64,000 nucleotides of DNA from Mycolicibacterium brisbanense. GTDB lineage: Bacteria > Actinomycetota > Actinomycetes > Mycobacteriales > Mycobacteriaceae. The notes beneath the pieces are model-generated. The model ran no database searches. It was not told the origin of the DNA and saw nothing but the letters and a program-made list of their open reading frames with translations. Within the stretch, counting starts at the first letter, position 1. The number at the start of each line of letters is the position of its first letter. Of the stretch, positions 10,071 to 18,306 are shown piece by piece. Location of the stretch: contig NZ_BCSX01000007.1 of NCBI RefSeq assembly GCF_001570425.1, forward strand, positions 1 through 64,000. The letters are read 5' to 3'. The position numbers were made by a program, and so were the translations under genes.

Positions 10071-11504
10071 CTAGTCGGCTCTGTCGTGGGGCGGATCGCC
10101 GGTCACGTCATGATCGGCGATGAAGTGCTCCTCGGGATCCTCCGGGTAGTGGCCGGAGCGGTCGATGTCGGCGCTGGTGTCACCGCTCGACCACGCCACG
10201 ATGGGCTCCTCATCGGGGGCGTCGACCTCCTCGACGTCGAGCGGAGGTTCCGCGTCATCGCCGCGCCGATACTCGGACTCGACGTCGGCCTCGCGGTCCT
10301 CCGGCTCGGCCACCGGTTCGTCGTCTTCGTCGTCGAACACCCGCGGTTGCGGTGCGGGCTCGGCGACCCGCCTCGGCGCGCGGGCGATGCCACCGGACAT
10401 CGCCACCGTCAACCCGCCGATGCCGGCGAACCACAGGAACACCGCAGGTCCGAACGTCGACTGGTCCACCCCGACGTCACCGAAATTGCCCAACCGACCG
10501 CCCGCGGCGTAAGCCAGCAGCGCCATCGTCGCCGCCGCGACCGCCGATGCCACGGCGAGCTTCGCCACGGCGGGCAGCAGGGTCAGGGGTCGTCGCGCAC
10601 ACTGCTGCCCGACCGCCACCCCCGATGCGGCCCCGACGATCAGCAGCGCCACCCACACCGGCCCGAGGGGCGGCGAGGGCAGTGCGGCCAGCACGGGCAC
10701 CGCGGGGATGTCGCCGCCGAAGACGGTGAACGAACTGAACGTCGCCAACCCCACGTGGGCGCTCGAACCGACCGCGATGGCCGCCGCCCCGACGATCACA
10801 TTGGGGATGTAGAGGATGGCCAGCAGGGTCAGGCTGAGCTGGCCGAGCACGGTGTCGGTGATGGCGTAGAGGTCGTGCATGGTGGCCCAGTGGACGACCA
10901 GCGAGGCCGCGGTGACCGCGCCGGAGAGCCCGAACAGGGCGAGCACCCCCGCCATGGCCGCGCGCAACGCATCGGGCAGCCAGTTCGGCAACGGCGATTG
11001 GTGCAGGGTGCGGCGGCCGATCTTCGATCCGACACCGAGCACCGCACCCAAGGCATGTACCGCGAGCACTCCGGTGAAGGCCCGCAGCGCGCTCGGGGTC
11101 TGCAGCTCGGTGAGCACCGATGCCGCGTCATGGATGACGGCCAGCATGACCGCGGCGATCAGCACCGGACCGCCCAGAGCCGACGCCACCACCCAGCGGG
11201 TGACGAACCAGGACGAGTTGGGCGCCGTGGCAGCCGCCGTGGTGCGGGCTGTCCCCCACACCATCAACAGCACCGGCAGCAGCGGCATGACCCCGAGCAC
11301 CCGCCCGCCGATGGACACCGGAACCTGGTGCACCCCCAGCCACATGCTGGCGATCGCACCGAACGCGCCGGTCATGTCGCTGTTGGCGATCAGCAGCTGC
11401 AACAGGGTGACAGCGGCGATGACCACCAATGCCACGACGGACGGACCGAATGCGACCCGAAGCAGTTCACGCGCCTGGCGTGTGCCGGCTGGCCGGTTGC
11501 TCAC
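10071..11504 (-). CDS. perM: PerM-like polytopic membrane protein (DUF6350)
   Basis: A 477-residue multi-spanning membrane protein with about ten hydrophobic segments and a long acidic C-terminal tail of about 90 residues ([28 protein letters not shown]). In position and organisation it matches Rv0955 PerM, which is linked to cell division and persistence in M. tuberculosis. The GTG start is chosen because GAGGAG lies 11 nt upstream (11516-11521). A GTG 48 bp further upstream is also in frame. The gene is adjacent to purN and just downstream of the 34-kDa antigen family gene. Confidence 0.85.
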   Translation of the reverse strand: MSNRPAGTRQARELLRVAFGPSVVALVVIAAVTLLQLLIANSDMTGAFGAIASMWLGVHQVPVSIGGRVLGVMPLLPVLLMVWGTARTTAAATAPNSSWFVTRWVVASALGGPVLIAAVMLAVIHDAASVLTELQTPSALRAFTGVLAVHALGAVLGVGSKIGRRTLHQSPLPNWLPDALRAAMAGVLALFGLSGAVTAASLVVHWATMHDLYAITDTVLGQLSLTLLAILYIPNVIVGAAAIAVGSSAHVGLATFSSFTVFGGDIPAVPVLAALPSPPLGPVWVALLIVGAASGVAVGQQCARRPLTLLPAVAKLAVASAVAAATMALLAYAAGGRLGNFGDVGVDQSTFGPAVFLWFAGIGGLTVAMSGGIARAPRRVAEPAPQPRVFDDEDDEPVAEPEDREADVESEYRRGDDAEPPLDVEEVDAPDEEPIVAWSSGDTSADIDRSGHYPEDPEEHFIADHDVTGDPPHDRAD

Positions 11505-11515
11505 GGGGTTGGCCG

Positions 11516-11521
11516 CTCCTC
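11516..11521 (-). promoter_or_regulatory. Ribosome-binding site deciding the perM start
   Basis: On the minus strand the sequence GAGGAG precedes the GTG at 11504 by 11 nt. The alternative upstream GTG at 11552 has no comparable motif, so this site favours the shorter protein. Confidence 0.6.
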
Positions 11522-11564
11522 GCAGATGATCACGCGTGTGCGGGTTGCGCACGCGCGGACCAGC

Positions 11565-12476
11565 TTACGACTGTGACGGACCGGATTGCTGTGAGGACGA
11601 GTGCTGAGTCGGTTGCTGCGTCGGTTGCTGCGTCGGTTGCTGCGTCGGGACCTGGGTGGTCGGCGCAGACGCGTTCGAACTGCTGGACGACGACTGCTGC
11701 TGCGGCTGTCCGAACGCGGGAAAACCGGTCGGCGGAGTCGGCGGGCCGTTGTGGCCACCCGCGGGACCGCTCTGGGGGCCGCCCTGAGGGTTCTGCTGAG
11801 CCTGGAAACCGCCGGTGTTGGGCCCACCCGAGTAGCCGCCGTACTGCGACGGGTAGCCCGGGCGCTGCTGCTGCGGCGGGGCCTGCTGATAGGGCTGGGC
11901 GCTGTGCTGCGGTTGGCTCTGCTGTCCGTAGTACTGCGACGGGCCGCCGTACTGGCCATACTGCGGGGCCTGCGGCTCGAACTGCGGCTTGGGCGCAGGC
12001 GGTGCGATGATGCCGGACTCCAGCAGCACCGCCCACAGGGCAAGACCGGTCTGCACGAGAGTGAGGCCGAGAACGACCCAGTACGCCCAGGTCGCTGTAT
12101 CGAGGGCCGCGATGACATTGCGGATCACCAGCAGGAACCCGAACGTGGACAGCACTGCCACCAGCGCGGCGCGCTTCTTCTGCTTCGGCAGCAGGCTCAC
12201 CCCGGCCACGAGGGCCGCGAGCAGGGCGGCGTAGATGTCCCATTCACCGTGGGAGACCAACGAGAAGCCGCCCGTGGAGGACTCGGTGAGACCGACGAAA
12301 CTCAGCAGATAGGTCACCACCCCGAGACCGGCGACACCGCCGAGCAGATAGGTGGGCAGCGGGCTGTCACCCGCGGGCGCGGCTGCTGCGGCAGGGGCGG
12401 CGGGCCGCCCTGGCTGCTGCGGCGCACCGTACGGCGAGGTGGGCGGGTATCCGGGGCTACTGGGCGGATAGGACAT
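11565..12476 (-). CDS. 34-kDa antigenic protein family membrane protein (DUF5336)
   Basis: A 303-residue protein, apparent counterpart of Rv0954. It begins with a Pro/Tyr-rich cytoplasmic segment (MSYPPSSPGYPPTSPYG). Four hydrophobic spans follow between about residues 40 and 150, with LLGGVAGLGVVTYLLSFVGL, DIYAALLAALVAGVSLL and YWVVLGLTLVQTGLALWAVLL as examples. The tail is a low-complexity Gln/Pro/Gly/Ser region of about 140 residues ending in PTQQ repeats. Such disordered tails are common in mycobacterial divisome and growth-pole partners, but the exact role is not known. It lies upstream of perM on the same strand. Confidence 0.85.
   Translation of the reverse strand: MSYPPSSPGYPPTSPYGAPQQPGRPAAPAAAAAPAGDSPLPTYLLGGVAGLGVVTYLLSFVGLTESSTGGFSLVSHGEWDIYAALLAALVAGVSLLPKQKKRAALVAVLSTFGFLLVIRNVIAALDTATWAYWVVLGLTLVQTGLALWAVLLESGIIAPPAPKPQFEPQAPQYGQYGGPSQYYGQQSQPQHSAQPYQQAPPQQQRPGYPSQYGGYSGGPNTGGFQAQQNPQGGPQSGPAGGHNGPPTPPTGFPAFGQPQQQSSSSSSNASAPTTQVPTQQPTQQPTQQPTQHSSSQQSGPSQS
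11602..11653. repeat. 12-bp tandem repeat encoding PTQQ units
   Basis: Three to four near-identical 12-bp units (plus-strand core gttgctgcgtcg) encode VPTQQPTQQPTQQPTQ near the C-terminus of the DUF5336 protein. Because the unit is a multiple of three, copy-number change would keep the frame and only alter tail length. Confidence 0.85.
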
Positions 12477-12567
12477 GGAACCTCTCCTGTGCTGGTCGGG
12501 CGTCGCGTAGCGCGTTCACGCGGGCATCATCACGACCGCCTGAGTGCTTCGATCTTCCACGCTAGCG

Positions 12568-12601
12568 CACCCGGAGGTGTGGGTGGCACACGCTCCGGGT
12601 G
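12568..12601 (-). terminator. Hairpin terminator after sfnG
   Basis: Arms CACCCGGAG (12568-12576) and CTCCGGGTG (12593-12601) pair perfectly. They enclose a second stem, GTGTG/CACAC, around a 5-nt loop with one bulged base. The hairpin starts 11 nt past the sfnG stop. There is no U tract, as is common for mycobacterial terminators. Confidence 0.65.
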
Positions 12602-12612
12602 TCATTCCGATC

Positions 12613-13743
12613 TCAAGCCGATACCAGAACAGGAGCATCGGCCGAATCCTGTTCGGCCGCCTCGATTTCGCGTACCAGCGGCAGCACTTTGGCGCCGAAG
12701 TACTCGATTTCCTCTTGGAAATGCAGGAATCCGCCGAGGATCAGATCGACACCGCGTTTGCGGTACGCGGCAATGCGTTCCGCGATCTGCTCGGGCGTAC
12801 CGATTAGCTGAGTACGGAATCCGTCGTTGTACTGCACGAGGTCTTCGAAGGTGGAGTCCGCCCACATCCCCTTCTTGTCGCCGGTCGAATTCCCGGCTTG
12901 CTGCACGGCGTTGTGGAAACCTTCCACGGCGGGCTTGTTGGCCTTGGCGATGATCTCCTTGAGTGTCTCCTTTGCTTCCTTCTCTGTGTCGCGGGCGATG
13001 ATGAAGCCGTTGAGCCCGAATCGCACTTCCCGGTTCACGTCCCGGGCGTGATCGCGCACCTCGACGACCTGCTCGGTCACCCCGTCGAAATCCTTGCCGT
13101 TGGAGAAGTACCAGTCGGCGTAGTAGCCACCGTTGCGCCGGGCCGCCGACGAGTTGCCGCCCTGGAACAACTCCGGGTTGGGACGCTCGGCGGTGTTGAG
13201 CGGCTTGGGCTTGAGGGTGAAGTCGTGGATGCGGTAGAAGTCGCCGCGGAAATCAACGTCGTCCTCGGTCCAGATCTTGCGCAGCACCTGCAGGAATTCG
13301 GCGCTGCGGCGGTAGCGCTCGTCGTGCTCGAGCCACGGTTCGCCCAGATGGGTGAACTCGTCCTTGAACCAGCCGGAGACCACGTTGACCGCGAACCTGC
13401 CGCCGGACAGGTGGTCGGCGGTGGCACCCAGTTTGGCCAGCACGCCCGGTTGCCACAGCCCGGGATGAACCGCGGCGATGACCTTGAGCCGCTGCGTTGC
13501 CAGCAACAACGCGAGGCTGAAACTGGTCGATTCATGCTGGAATTCGGCGCCGTAGCTGGCCTCGTAGCGCACCTGGCTCAAGGCGTACTCGAACCCGTTG
13601 TTCTCCGCTGTCTGCGCCAGTTTGGCGTTGTACTCGTAATTCCAGTCGGTGCGCTGTTCGATGTCGCTGGTCACCAGCCCGCCACTGACATTGGGCACCC
13701 AGTAAGCGAACTTGACGTGGTCGGCGATGCGTTCGGTCGTCAT
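12613..13743 (-). CDS. sfnG: FMNH2-dependent dimethylsulfone monooxygenase
   Basis: A 376-residue luciferase-like monooxygenase that closely matches the SfnG family, which converts dimethylsulfone to methanesulfinate so that sulfur can be released for growth. Diagnostic segments are VKFAYWVPNVSGGLV, IEQRTDWNYEYNAKLAQTAE, YGAEFQHESTSFS, VNVVSGWFKDEF, EHDERYRRS and the C-terminal FLHFQEEIEYFGAKVLPLVRE. The enzyme would need a separate NAD(P)H:FMN reductase, which I do not see next to it. It is divergent from the KstR-box LLM gene (120-bp intergenic) and is followed by a hairpin. Confidence 0.85.
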   Translation of the reverse strand: MTTERIADHVKFAYWVPNVSGGLVTSDIEQRTDWNYEYNAKLAQTAENNGFEYALSQVRYEASYGAEFQHESTSFSLALLLATQRLKVIAAVHPGLWQPGVLAKLGATADHLSGGRFAVNVVSGWFKDEFTHLGEPWLEHDERYRRSAEFLQVLRKIWTEDDVDFRGDFYRIHDFTLKPKPLNTAERPNPELFQGGNSSAARRNGGYYADWYFSNGKDFDGVTEQVVEVRDHARDVNREVRFGLNGFIIARDTEKEAKETLKEIIAKANKPAVEGFHNAVQQAGNSTGDKKGMWADSTFEDLVQYNDGFRTQLIGTPEQIAERIAAYRKRGVDLILGGFLHFQEEIEYFGAKVLPLVREIEAAEQDSADAPVLVSA

Positions 13744-13840
13744 GGCGTTCGATACCAGCAAACATCGCACCGGTGGTCACGGGTAACACTCGCGCTGAAC
13801 TTTTCCCGGCCTCGGCAGACGCCCGGCCTTGCCCTTCGGA

Positions 13841-13856
13841 CTAGAACACGTTCTAA
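13841..13856. promoter_or_regulatory. KstR-type operator before LLM gene
   Basis: The sequence CTAGAACACGTTCTAA contains a perfect 14-bp palindrome TAGAACACGTTCTA (13842-13855). It fits the published KstR consensus TNNAACNNGTTNNA (cholesterol-catabolism repressor). It ends 8 bp before the ATG of the plus-strand LLM gene, so KstR binding would block transcription or initiation there. It also lies between this gene and sfnG. Confidence 0.85.
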
Positions 13857-13863
13857 TTCTGGA

Positions 13864-14712
13864 ATGGACTACGGGCTCGTTCTCTTCACCAGCGACCGCG
13901 GTATCGCCCCCGCGAAGGCCGCCAAACTCGCCGACGACCACGGCTTCACCACGTTCTACGTGCCCGAACACACGCACATCCCGGTCAAGCGCGAGGCCGC
14001 GCACCCGACCACCGGTGACGAATCACTGCCCGACGACCGCTACATGCGCACCCTGGATCCGTGGGTCTCGCTGGGTACGGCGTGCGCGGTGACCTCGCGT
14101 GTGCGGCTGTCGACGGCTGTCGCGCTGCCGGTCGAGCACGATCCCATCACCCTGGCCAAGTCGATCGCGACCCTCGACCATCTGTCCGGCGGCCGGGTCA
14201 GCCTCGGTGTCGGATTCGGTTGGAACACAGACGAACTCGCAGACCACAACGTCCCGCCGGCACGGCGCCGGACCATGCTGCGCGAGTATCTGGAAGCCAT
14301 GCGTGCGCTGTGGACCGAGGAAGAAGCCTCCTACGAGGGCGAATTCGTGAACTTCGGGCCCTCCTGGGCGTGGCCCAAACCCGTGCAGCCGCACATCCCG
14401 GTGCTGGTCGGCGCAGCAGGCACCGAGAAGAACTTCAAGTGGATCGCGCGATCGGCCGACGGCTGGATCACCACGCCGCGCGACTTCAACATCGACGAAC
14501 CCGTGAAGTTGCTGCAGGACACCTGGTCGGATGCCGGACGGGACGGCGCACCGCAGATCGTGGCGCTGGACTTCAAGCCGGACGCCGACAAGCTGGCGCA
14601 TTGGCGCGATCTCGGCGTGACCGAGGTGCTTTTCGGCCTGCCCGACCGTGCCGAGGACGAGGTGGCCGGCTATGTGGAACACCTGGCGGGCAAGCTCGCC
14701 GCGCTGGTCTGA
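13864..14712 (+). CDS. LLM-class F420-dependent oxidoreductase (Rv0953c-like)
   Basis: A 282-residue TIM-barrel protein of the luciferase-like F420 family. It carries FTTFYVPEHTHIP near residue 23, LDPWVSLGTACAVTSRVRLSTAVALPVEHDP, the DHLSGGRVSLGVGFGWNTDEL signature (about 99-118) and IPVLVGAAGTEKNFKWIARSADGW. By position it matches Rv0953c. The KstR box directly upstream suggests induction during sterol catabolism, although the substrate is unknown. The ATG is 8 bp after the operator, so the transcript leader must be very short or absent. Confidence 0.85.
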   Translation: MDYGLVLFTSDRGIAPAKAAKLADDHGFTTFYVPEHTHIPVKREAAHPTTGDESLPDDRYMRTLDPWVSLGTACAVTSRVRLSTAVALPVEHDPITLAKSIATLDHLSGGRVSLGVGFGWNTDELADHNVPPARRRTMLREYLEAMRALWTEEEASYEGEFVNFGPSWAWPKPVQPHIPVLVGAAGTEKNFKWIARSADGWITTPRDFNIDEPVKLLQDTWSDAGRDGAPQIVALDFKPDADKLAHWRDLGVTEVLFGLPDRAEDEVAGYVEHLAGKLAALV

Positions 14713-14718
14713 CAGGGT

Positions 14719-15453
14719 TCAGCTGCCGATCTGGTCGAGCACCCCGTCCATGATCTTCTTGACCTCGTCGGCCAACGGCTTGCGGTCCTGAGTCTGCACC
14801 TCGACCAGCACGTTGCCCTTGACGGCCAACGCCCGGTCGATCACCTGGTCACCACCTTGCAGCGTGCTCTCCAGCGTGGTGATCCCGTTTCCGGCATCGG
14901 TGGGGGTCCCCAGCTTCCAGGTCACCTGGAGACGGGTGTAGGTGAAATCCTTGCCGGCACAGTTGCGCAGGGTGTCGAGGTATTCGCTCATGGCCTTCTG
15001 GGCTTCGGCGGGGCTGTCGAACGTCGACACCGATTGGTCGACGGACGGCGTGGCGTCCGGCTTGGATTTGTTGGGGCCCGTGCGTGTCTGGAAGATCGAC
15101 GAGTAGCCGTTGCCCGCGTAGACCACCGACATCCCGCTGTACAAAGCCCCGAGACAGTCACGTGGCACGTAGCTTTCCCCGCTGTCACTGGTGTCCGGTT
15201 TCATCCAGGACGAGATCGTCACCATGTTCGGCAGTCCCACGATCCCGGAGACCACATCGGGAGTGAGCAGCAACGATTCGAGATTGCCGCCATCGATCAC
15301 GGGACCCTTGCCCGCCGCAGGCCCCGCCGCGACACCGTCGACAGTTCGCGTGCACGATGCCGTGACCGCGACCACCATCACCGCAACGGCGGCCACAGCG
15401 GCCTGGCAAACCCGAGAATTCTGCCGCGGCATCCGATGACTGCCCTGGCTCAT
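14719..15453 (-). CDS. PknH-like sensor-domain lipoprotein
   Basis: A 244-residue exported lipoprotein with a signal segment of about residues 16-30 and lipobox VTASC (Cys34). The mature part has LESLLLTPDVVSGIVG, a pair of Cys (PRDCLGALY and LRNCAGKDF) and SVSTFDSPAEAQKAM. These are typical of the PknH_C/LppH/LpqQ-type extracellular domain, whose two disulfides and cleft suggest small-ligand binding. A second in-frame ATG lies seven codons in. It is downstream of the thiolase-like gene on the same strand and convergent with the LLM gene, 6 bp apart. Confidence 0.8.
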   Translation of the reverse strand: MSQGSHRMPRQNSRVCQAAVAAVAVMVVAVTASCTRTVDGVAAGPAAGKGPVIDGGNLESLLLTPDVVSGIVGLPNMVTISSWMKPDTSDSGESYVPRDCLGALYSGMSVVYAGNGYSSIFQTRTGPNKSKPDATPSVDQSVSTFDSPAEAQKAMSEYLDTLRNCAGKDFTYTRLQVTWKLGTPTDAGNGITTLESTLQGGDQVIDRALAVKGNVLVEVQTQDRKPLADEVKKIMDGVLDQIGS

Positions 15454-15504
15454 ACGCTCAGCCTAGGGCGGAACCCCGACTTTCGGGCTGCATCGCGCGG
15501 TCGG

Positions 15505-17031
15505 TCATATCAGTGCTGCGCGGTTGCCCTTCTCGCCGGAGCGCACCACGATCGACGCGCCGAGCGGGTCTCCGTGGCACAGCAGGCCCAGCAGCGCCTC
15601 GTCTTTCGTCGTGGCGAGGAACCGGCTGCCGTCAGAAGCCATCCGTCCGATGACGATGCCCATCGGGACCTGCCAGTCGTATCGGACCGTGTAGGTCTCG
15701 ACAGTGGCTGCACCGTCGGCTTTTTCGGTCACCGACACCTTGGGCAGCGCGGCGATCTCGTCGCACAGCGCGGCGCTGTTGTCGGCGACCCAATCGGTGG
15801 GCTCGGTCGAGTAGATGCCAACCGAGTACTTGCTGGCGATCCCACCGTTGGCCCCGACGAGCGCGTATTGCCCTGGCTTGTCGCGCATTTCGTTGACCGC
15901 CTCGGCGATGGCGTGCATCGAGTAGTTGTTGCCCGGCCCGCCGAAGAACGGCAGCCCGCCGGTCAGGGTCAGGCCACGCTCGTCGTCGGTGGCCAACCCG
16001 GTGCCGTCGCAGATGTTGAACACCGGGAAGGGAAAACAGCTGTAGAGGTCGAACGCGGCCACCTCGTCGAGCCCGATTCCCGCCACCCGCAGCGCCTCGC
16101 CGACCGCCGCAACGGACGCGGGACTGGCCCCGACATCGGCCCGCTCGAGCAATTTCTGCTCTTTCATGTCGGCGTGGCCGTGCAGGTACACCCACTTCTC
16201 CTCGGGCACATCCAGCCTGCGCGCCGATTCGACCGACATCAGCAGGACCGCCGCGCCCTGGTTGACCTGATCGCGGGCCACCATGAACCGCGGATAGGGA
16301 TCGCAGATCATCCGATTGCGGTCGGTGACCGCGGCCAACTCGTCGACCGAACGTTCCACCGGGGACGACGAAAAAGGATTCTTGGCAGCCACTTTGGAGA
16401 ACGGCGCGAACAGCTCAGCCATGCTCTGCCGGTATGCGTCGACCGAGAGCCCCAGCCGGGCCCGCCGCGCGTTTTCCAGCAGCCCGTATTGCACCGGCGC
16501 GCCGATCAGCCCGTGGGCGATGGTGTACTCGTCGAAGATTCCGTCGTATCCGAAACCCCGGTCCTCCAACTGACCGCCGACGATCTCGGTGAAATCGGGC
16601 TTGTCGTCGCGCTTGGCGTAGAACCGCTCGGTGGACACCGCGTCGGAGCCGAACAGCAGGACAACGTCGGAGCGCCCCGCCGCGATAGAGCCGGCGAACT
16701 CGGTGACCAGATGCTGGGGGCCCTGCCCACCGATGACTTCGAGGACCGCGCGGGCGGGTTCCGCACCGATGCGCCGCGCCACCGACCGCGGGTAGTTGTC
16801 GGACGCTCCGAACGGAGGCGGTGTGGGCTTGGAGATCTCGAACTGCCGCACACCGGCGACGGTGTCGATGGCCCGGGCCACGATCCCCGCGTCGACTCCG
16901 CAGTCTCGCAAGGCCGCCCTGGCGCCCTCGGCGGCCAGCTCGACCGAGGACATACCGCGGTAGTCGGAGGCACCGATGTGCTCGGTGAACTGCCCGACGC
17001 CGACGATGACCGGGGTGCGCTGATCGACCAC
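15505..17031 (-). CDS. Thiolase-like protein with extra C-terminal domain, catalytic Cys missing
   Basis: A 508-residue thiolase-fold protein. The thiolase core (about residues 5-390) starts TPVIVGVGQFTEH. The position where a thiolase has its acyl-accepting Cys reads LFGSDAVSTER, without Cys, and the NEAF-type motif is replaced by FDLYSCFPF. The final 110 residues (VSVTEKADGAATVETYTVRYDW onward) form a likely beta-rich OB-type addition. This arrangement resembles mycobacterial thiolase-like protein type 1. The GTG start is chosen because AGGAGG lies 9 nt upstream; a TTG three codons earlier abuts that site. It probably binds acyl-CoA without thiolysis. Confidence 0.8.
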   Translation of the reverse strand: MVDQRTPVIVGVGQFTEHIGASDYRGMSSVELAAEGARAALRDCGVDAGIVARAIDTVAGVRQFEISKPTPPPFGASDNYPRSVARRIGAEPARAVLEVIGGQGPQHLVTEFAGSIAAGRSDVVLLFGSDAVSTERFYAKRDDKPDFTEIVGGQLEDRGFGYDGIFDEYTIAHGLIGAPVQYGLLENARRARLGLSVDAYRQSMAELFAPFSKVAAKNPFSSSPVERSVDELAAVTDRNRMICDPYPRFMVARDQVNQGAAVLLMSVESARRLDVPEEKWVYLHGHADMKEQKLLERADVGASPASVAAVGEALRVAGIGLDEVAAFDLYSCFPFPVFNICDGTGLATDDERGLTLTGGLPFFGGPGNNYSMHAIAEAVNEMRDKPGQYALVGANGGIASKYSVGIYSTEPTDWVADNSAALCDEIAALPKVSVTEKADGAATVETYTVRYDWQVPMGIVIGRMASDGSRFLATTKDEALLGLLCHGDPLGASIVVRSGEKGNRAALI

Positions 17032-17040
17032 TGTGAACAA

Positions 17041-17046
17041 CCTCCT
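17041..17046 (-). promoter_or_regulatory. Ribosome-binding site of the thiolase-like gene
   Basis: A perfect AGGAGG on the minus strand lies 9 nt before the GTG at 17031. The alternative TTG at 17040 touches this motif and would be too close, so the site fixes the start. Confidence 0.7.
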
Positions 17047-17123
17047 GACACGTGTTAATTCGCCACGCTAACGGATTGGGATTTGTCGGCTCGCCTGGGT
17101 GCCACCGAGTTACACGCTGAATT

Positions 17124-17150
17124 TGACGTACATCGTTCATGACGTACATC
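17124..17150. promoter_or_regulatory. Two 11-bp direct repeats before ATPase cassette
   Basis: TGACGTACATC occurs at 17124-17134 and again at 17140-17150, a 16-bp period. The second copy ends 22 bp before the first ATPase gene. Regularly spaced copies in a divergent promoter region suggest binding sites for an unidentified regulator. Confidence 0.5.
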
Positions 17151-17172
17151 AAGGCAAGCGTAGACTTTCGTC

Positions 17173-18306
17173 ATGACCTGGCCCATTCGCCCGATGTCCC
17201 TGGTGGTGGGCGGCATCGTGCCTCCGGCCAACGTCGTCGGACGGGTCCGCGAGGAACAGGAGATTCTCGCGAGCCTGCCCGCCGGCGGCGCCGCATTGGT
17301 CGGCGACCGGCGACACGGCAAGACGTCACTCGCCCGGCTCGTCGCACACACCGCCCGCCAGCAGGGCCTGACGGTGGTCTCGGTCAGTGCCGAACGGCAA
17401 ACCTACGCTGAATTCGTCACCGCATTGGCCGGCGAGCTCGGCCGCATCGACAACGCGCTGCGCCACGAGGTCGAACGGTGGAAGGTCGCCTTCGTCACCG
17501 GACCGATTCGCTTCGAGCGCACCCAGGCCGAGGCCGCCCTCGACGACCTTTTGCAGCGCGCCGTGTCGCGCGCCGAGCGCGGACCGCTGGTGCTGTTCAT
17601 CGATGAAGTCACCGTGCTGGCGCGCAACCTGGAACGCGAGAAACCCGGCGGCGGGGACGCGTTCCTGCATCTGCTGAGACGTTTCCGGCAGGACAACACG
17701 GGCCGGCTCGCCACCGTGCTGTCCGGATCGATCGGCTTTCACCATGTTTCGGAAGACGCCCTGAGCTCGGTGAATGACATCCGTAAAGTCACCGTCGGGC
17801 CGATCCGCCACGACCACGCCACGTATCTGGCGGAGTGCCTGCTGCTGGGCGCGCAGGTTGCCACCACCGACCGGCACCGCGTCGCCGAATCCATCGCCGC
17901 CGCAGCCGAAAACGTGCCGTACTACATCCAGCACCTGGTCGCGGCGTCAGCGCAGGCCGGGCTGGTCGATCCCGACCGGATACCCGATCTGTTGCGCGCG
18001 GCCATCATCGACCCGCACGATCCGTGGGACCTGCGGCACTACCGGGACCGGCTGCGCAACTACTACGGCGACGACGCCGCCGCCATCGCCGACCTGCTCG
18101 ACATCTACGCACACTCGTCGGACGCGTTGAGTGTCGACGCGACAGCACATCTGCTGCAGTCCGAGGGCTCCCCGATCCGCAACCGCGACCAACTGGTGTC
18201 GTTCATCGAGCGCCTCGAGCAGGATCACTATCTGCGCCGCGTCGGCGACGACGATTGCTTCGCTTCAGGATTGGTGAAGGCCGCGTGGCTGGCGATGCGG
18301 CGGTGA
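17173..18306 (+). CDS. P-loop ATPase (AAA/STAND-like), first of a tandem pair
   Basis: A 377-residue ATPase. The N-terminal MSLVVGGIVPPANVVGRVREEQEIL segment is typical of archaeal-type ATPase and STAND-related folds that start with a GR.EE motif. Walker A is GDRRHGKTS (about residues 44-52). Walker B is LVLFIDEV (about 139-146). A sensor-like strand TVLSGSIGF follows. The C-terminal third (IIDPHDPWDLRHYRDRLRNYYG, ALSVDATAHLLQ) looks like a helical plus winged-helix region. Its stop overlaps the next ATPase start (GTGA). Function unknown. Confidence 0.75.
   Translation: MTWPIRPMSLVVGGIVPPANVVGRVREEQEILASLPAGGAALVGDRRHGKTSLARLVAHTARQQGLTVVSVSAERQTYAEFVTALAGELGRIDNALRHEVERWKVAFVTGPIRFERTQAEAALDDLLQRAVSRAERGPLVLFIDEVTVLARNLEREKPGGGDAFLHLLRRFRQDNTGRLATVLSGSIGFHHVSEDALSSVNDIRKVTVGPIRHDHATYLAECLLLGAQVATTDRHRVAESIAAAAENVPYYIQHLVAASAQAGLVDPDRIPDLLRAAIIDPHDPWDLRHYRDRLRNYYGDDAAAIADLLDIYAHSSDALSVDATAHLLQSEGSPIRNRDQLVSFIERLEQDHYLRRVGDDDCFASGLVKAAWLAMRR

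Noticed and set aside
17041..17172. A small gene between the thiolase-like gene and the ATPase gene
   Set aside because: No frame with a supported start was seen; the direct repeats and the start signals of both neighbours explain the space.
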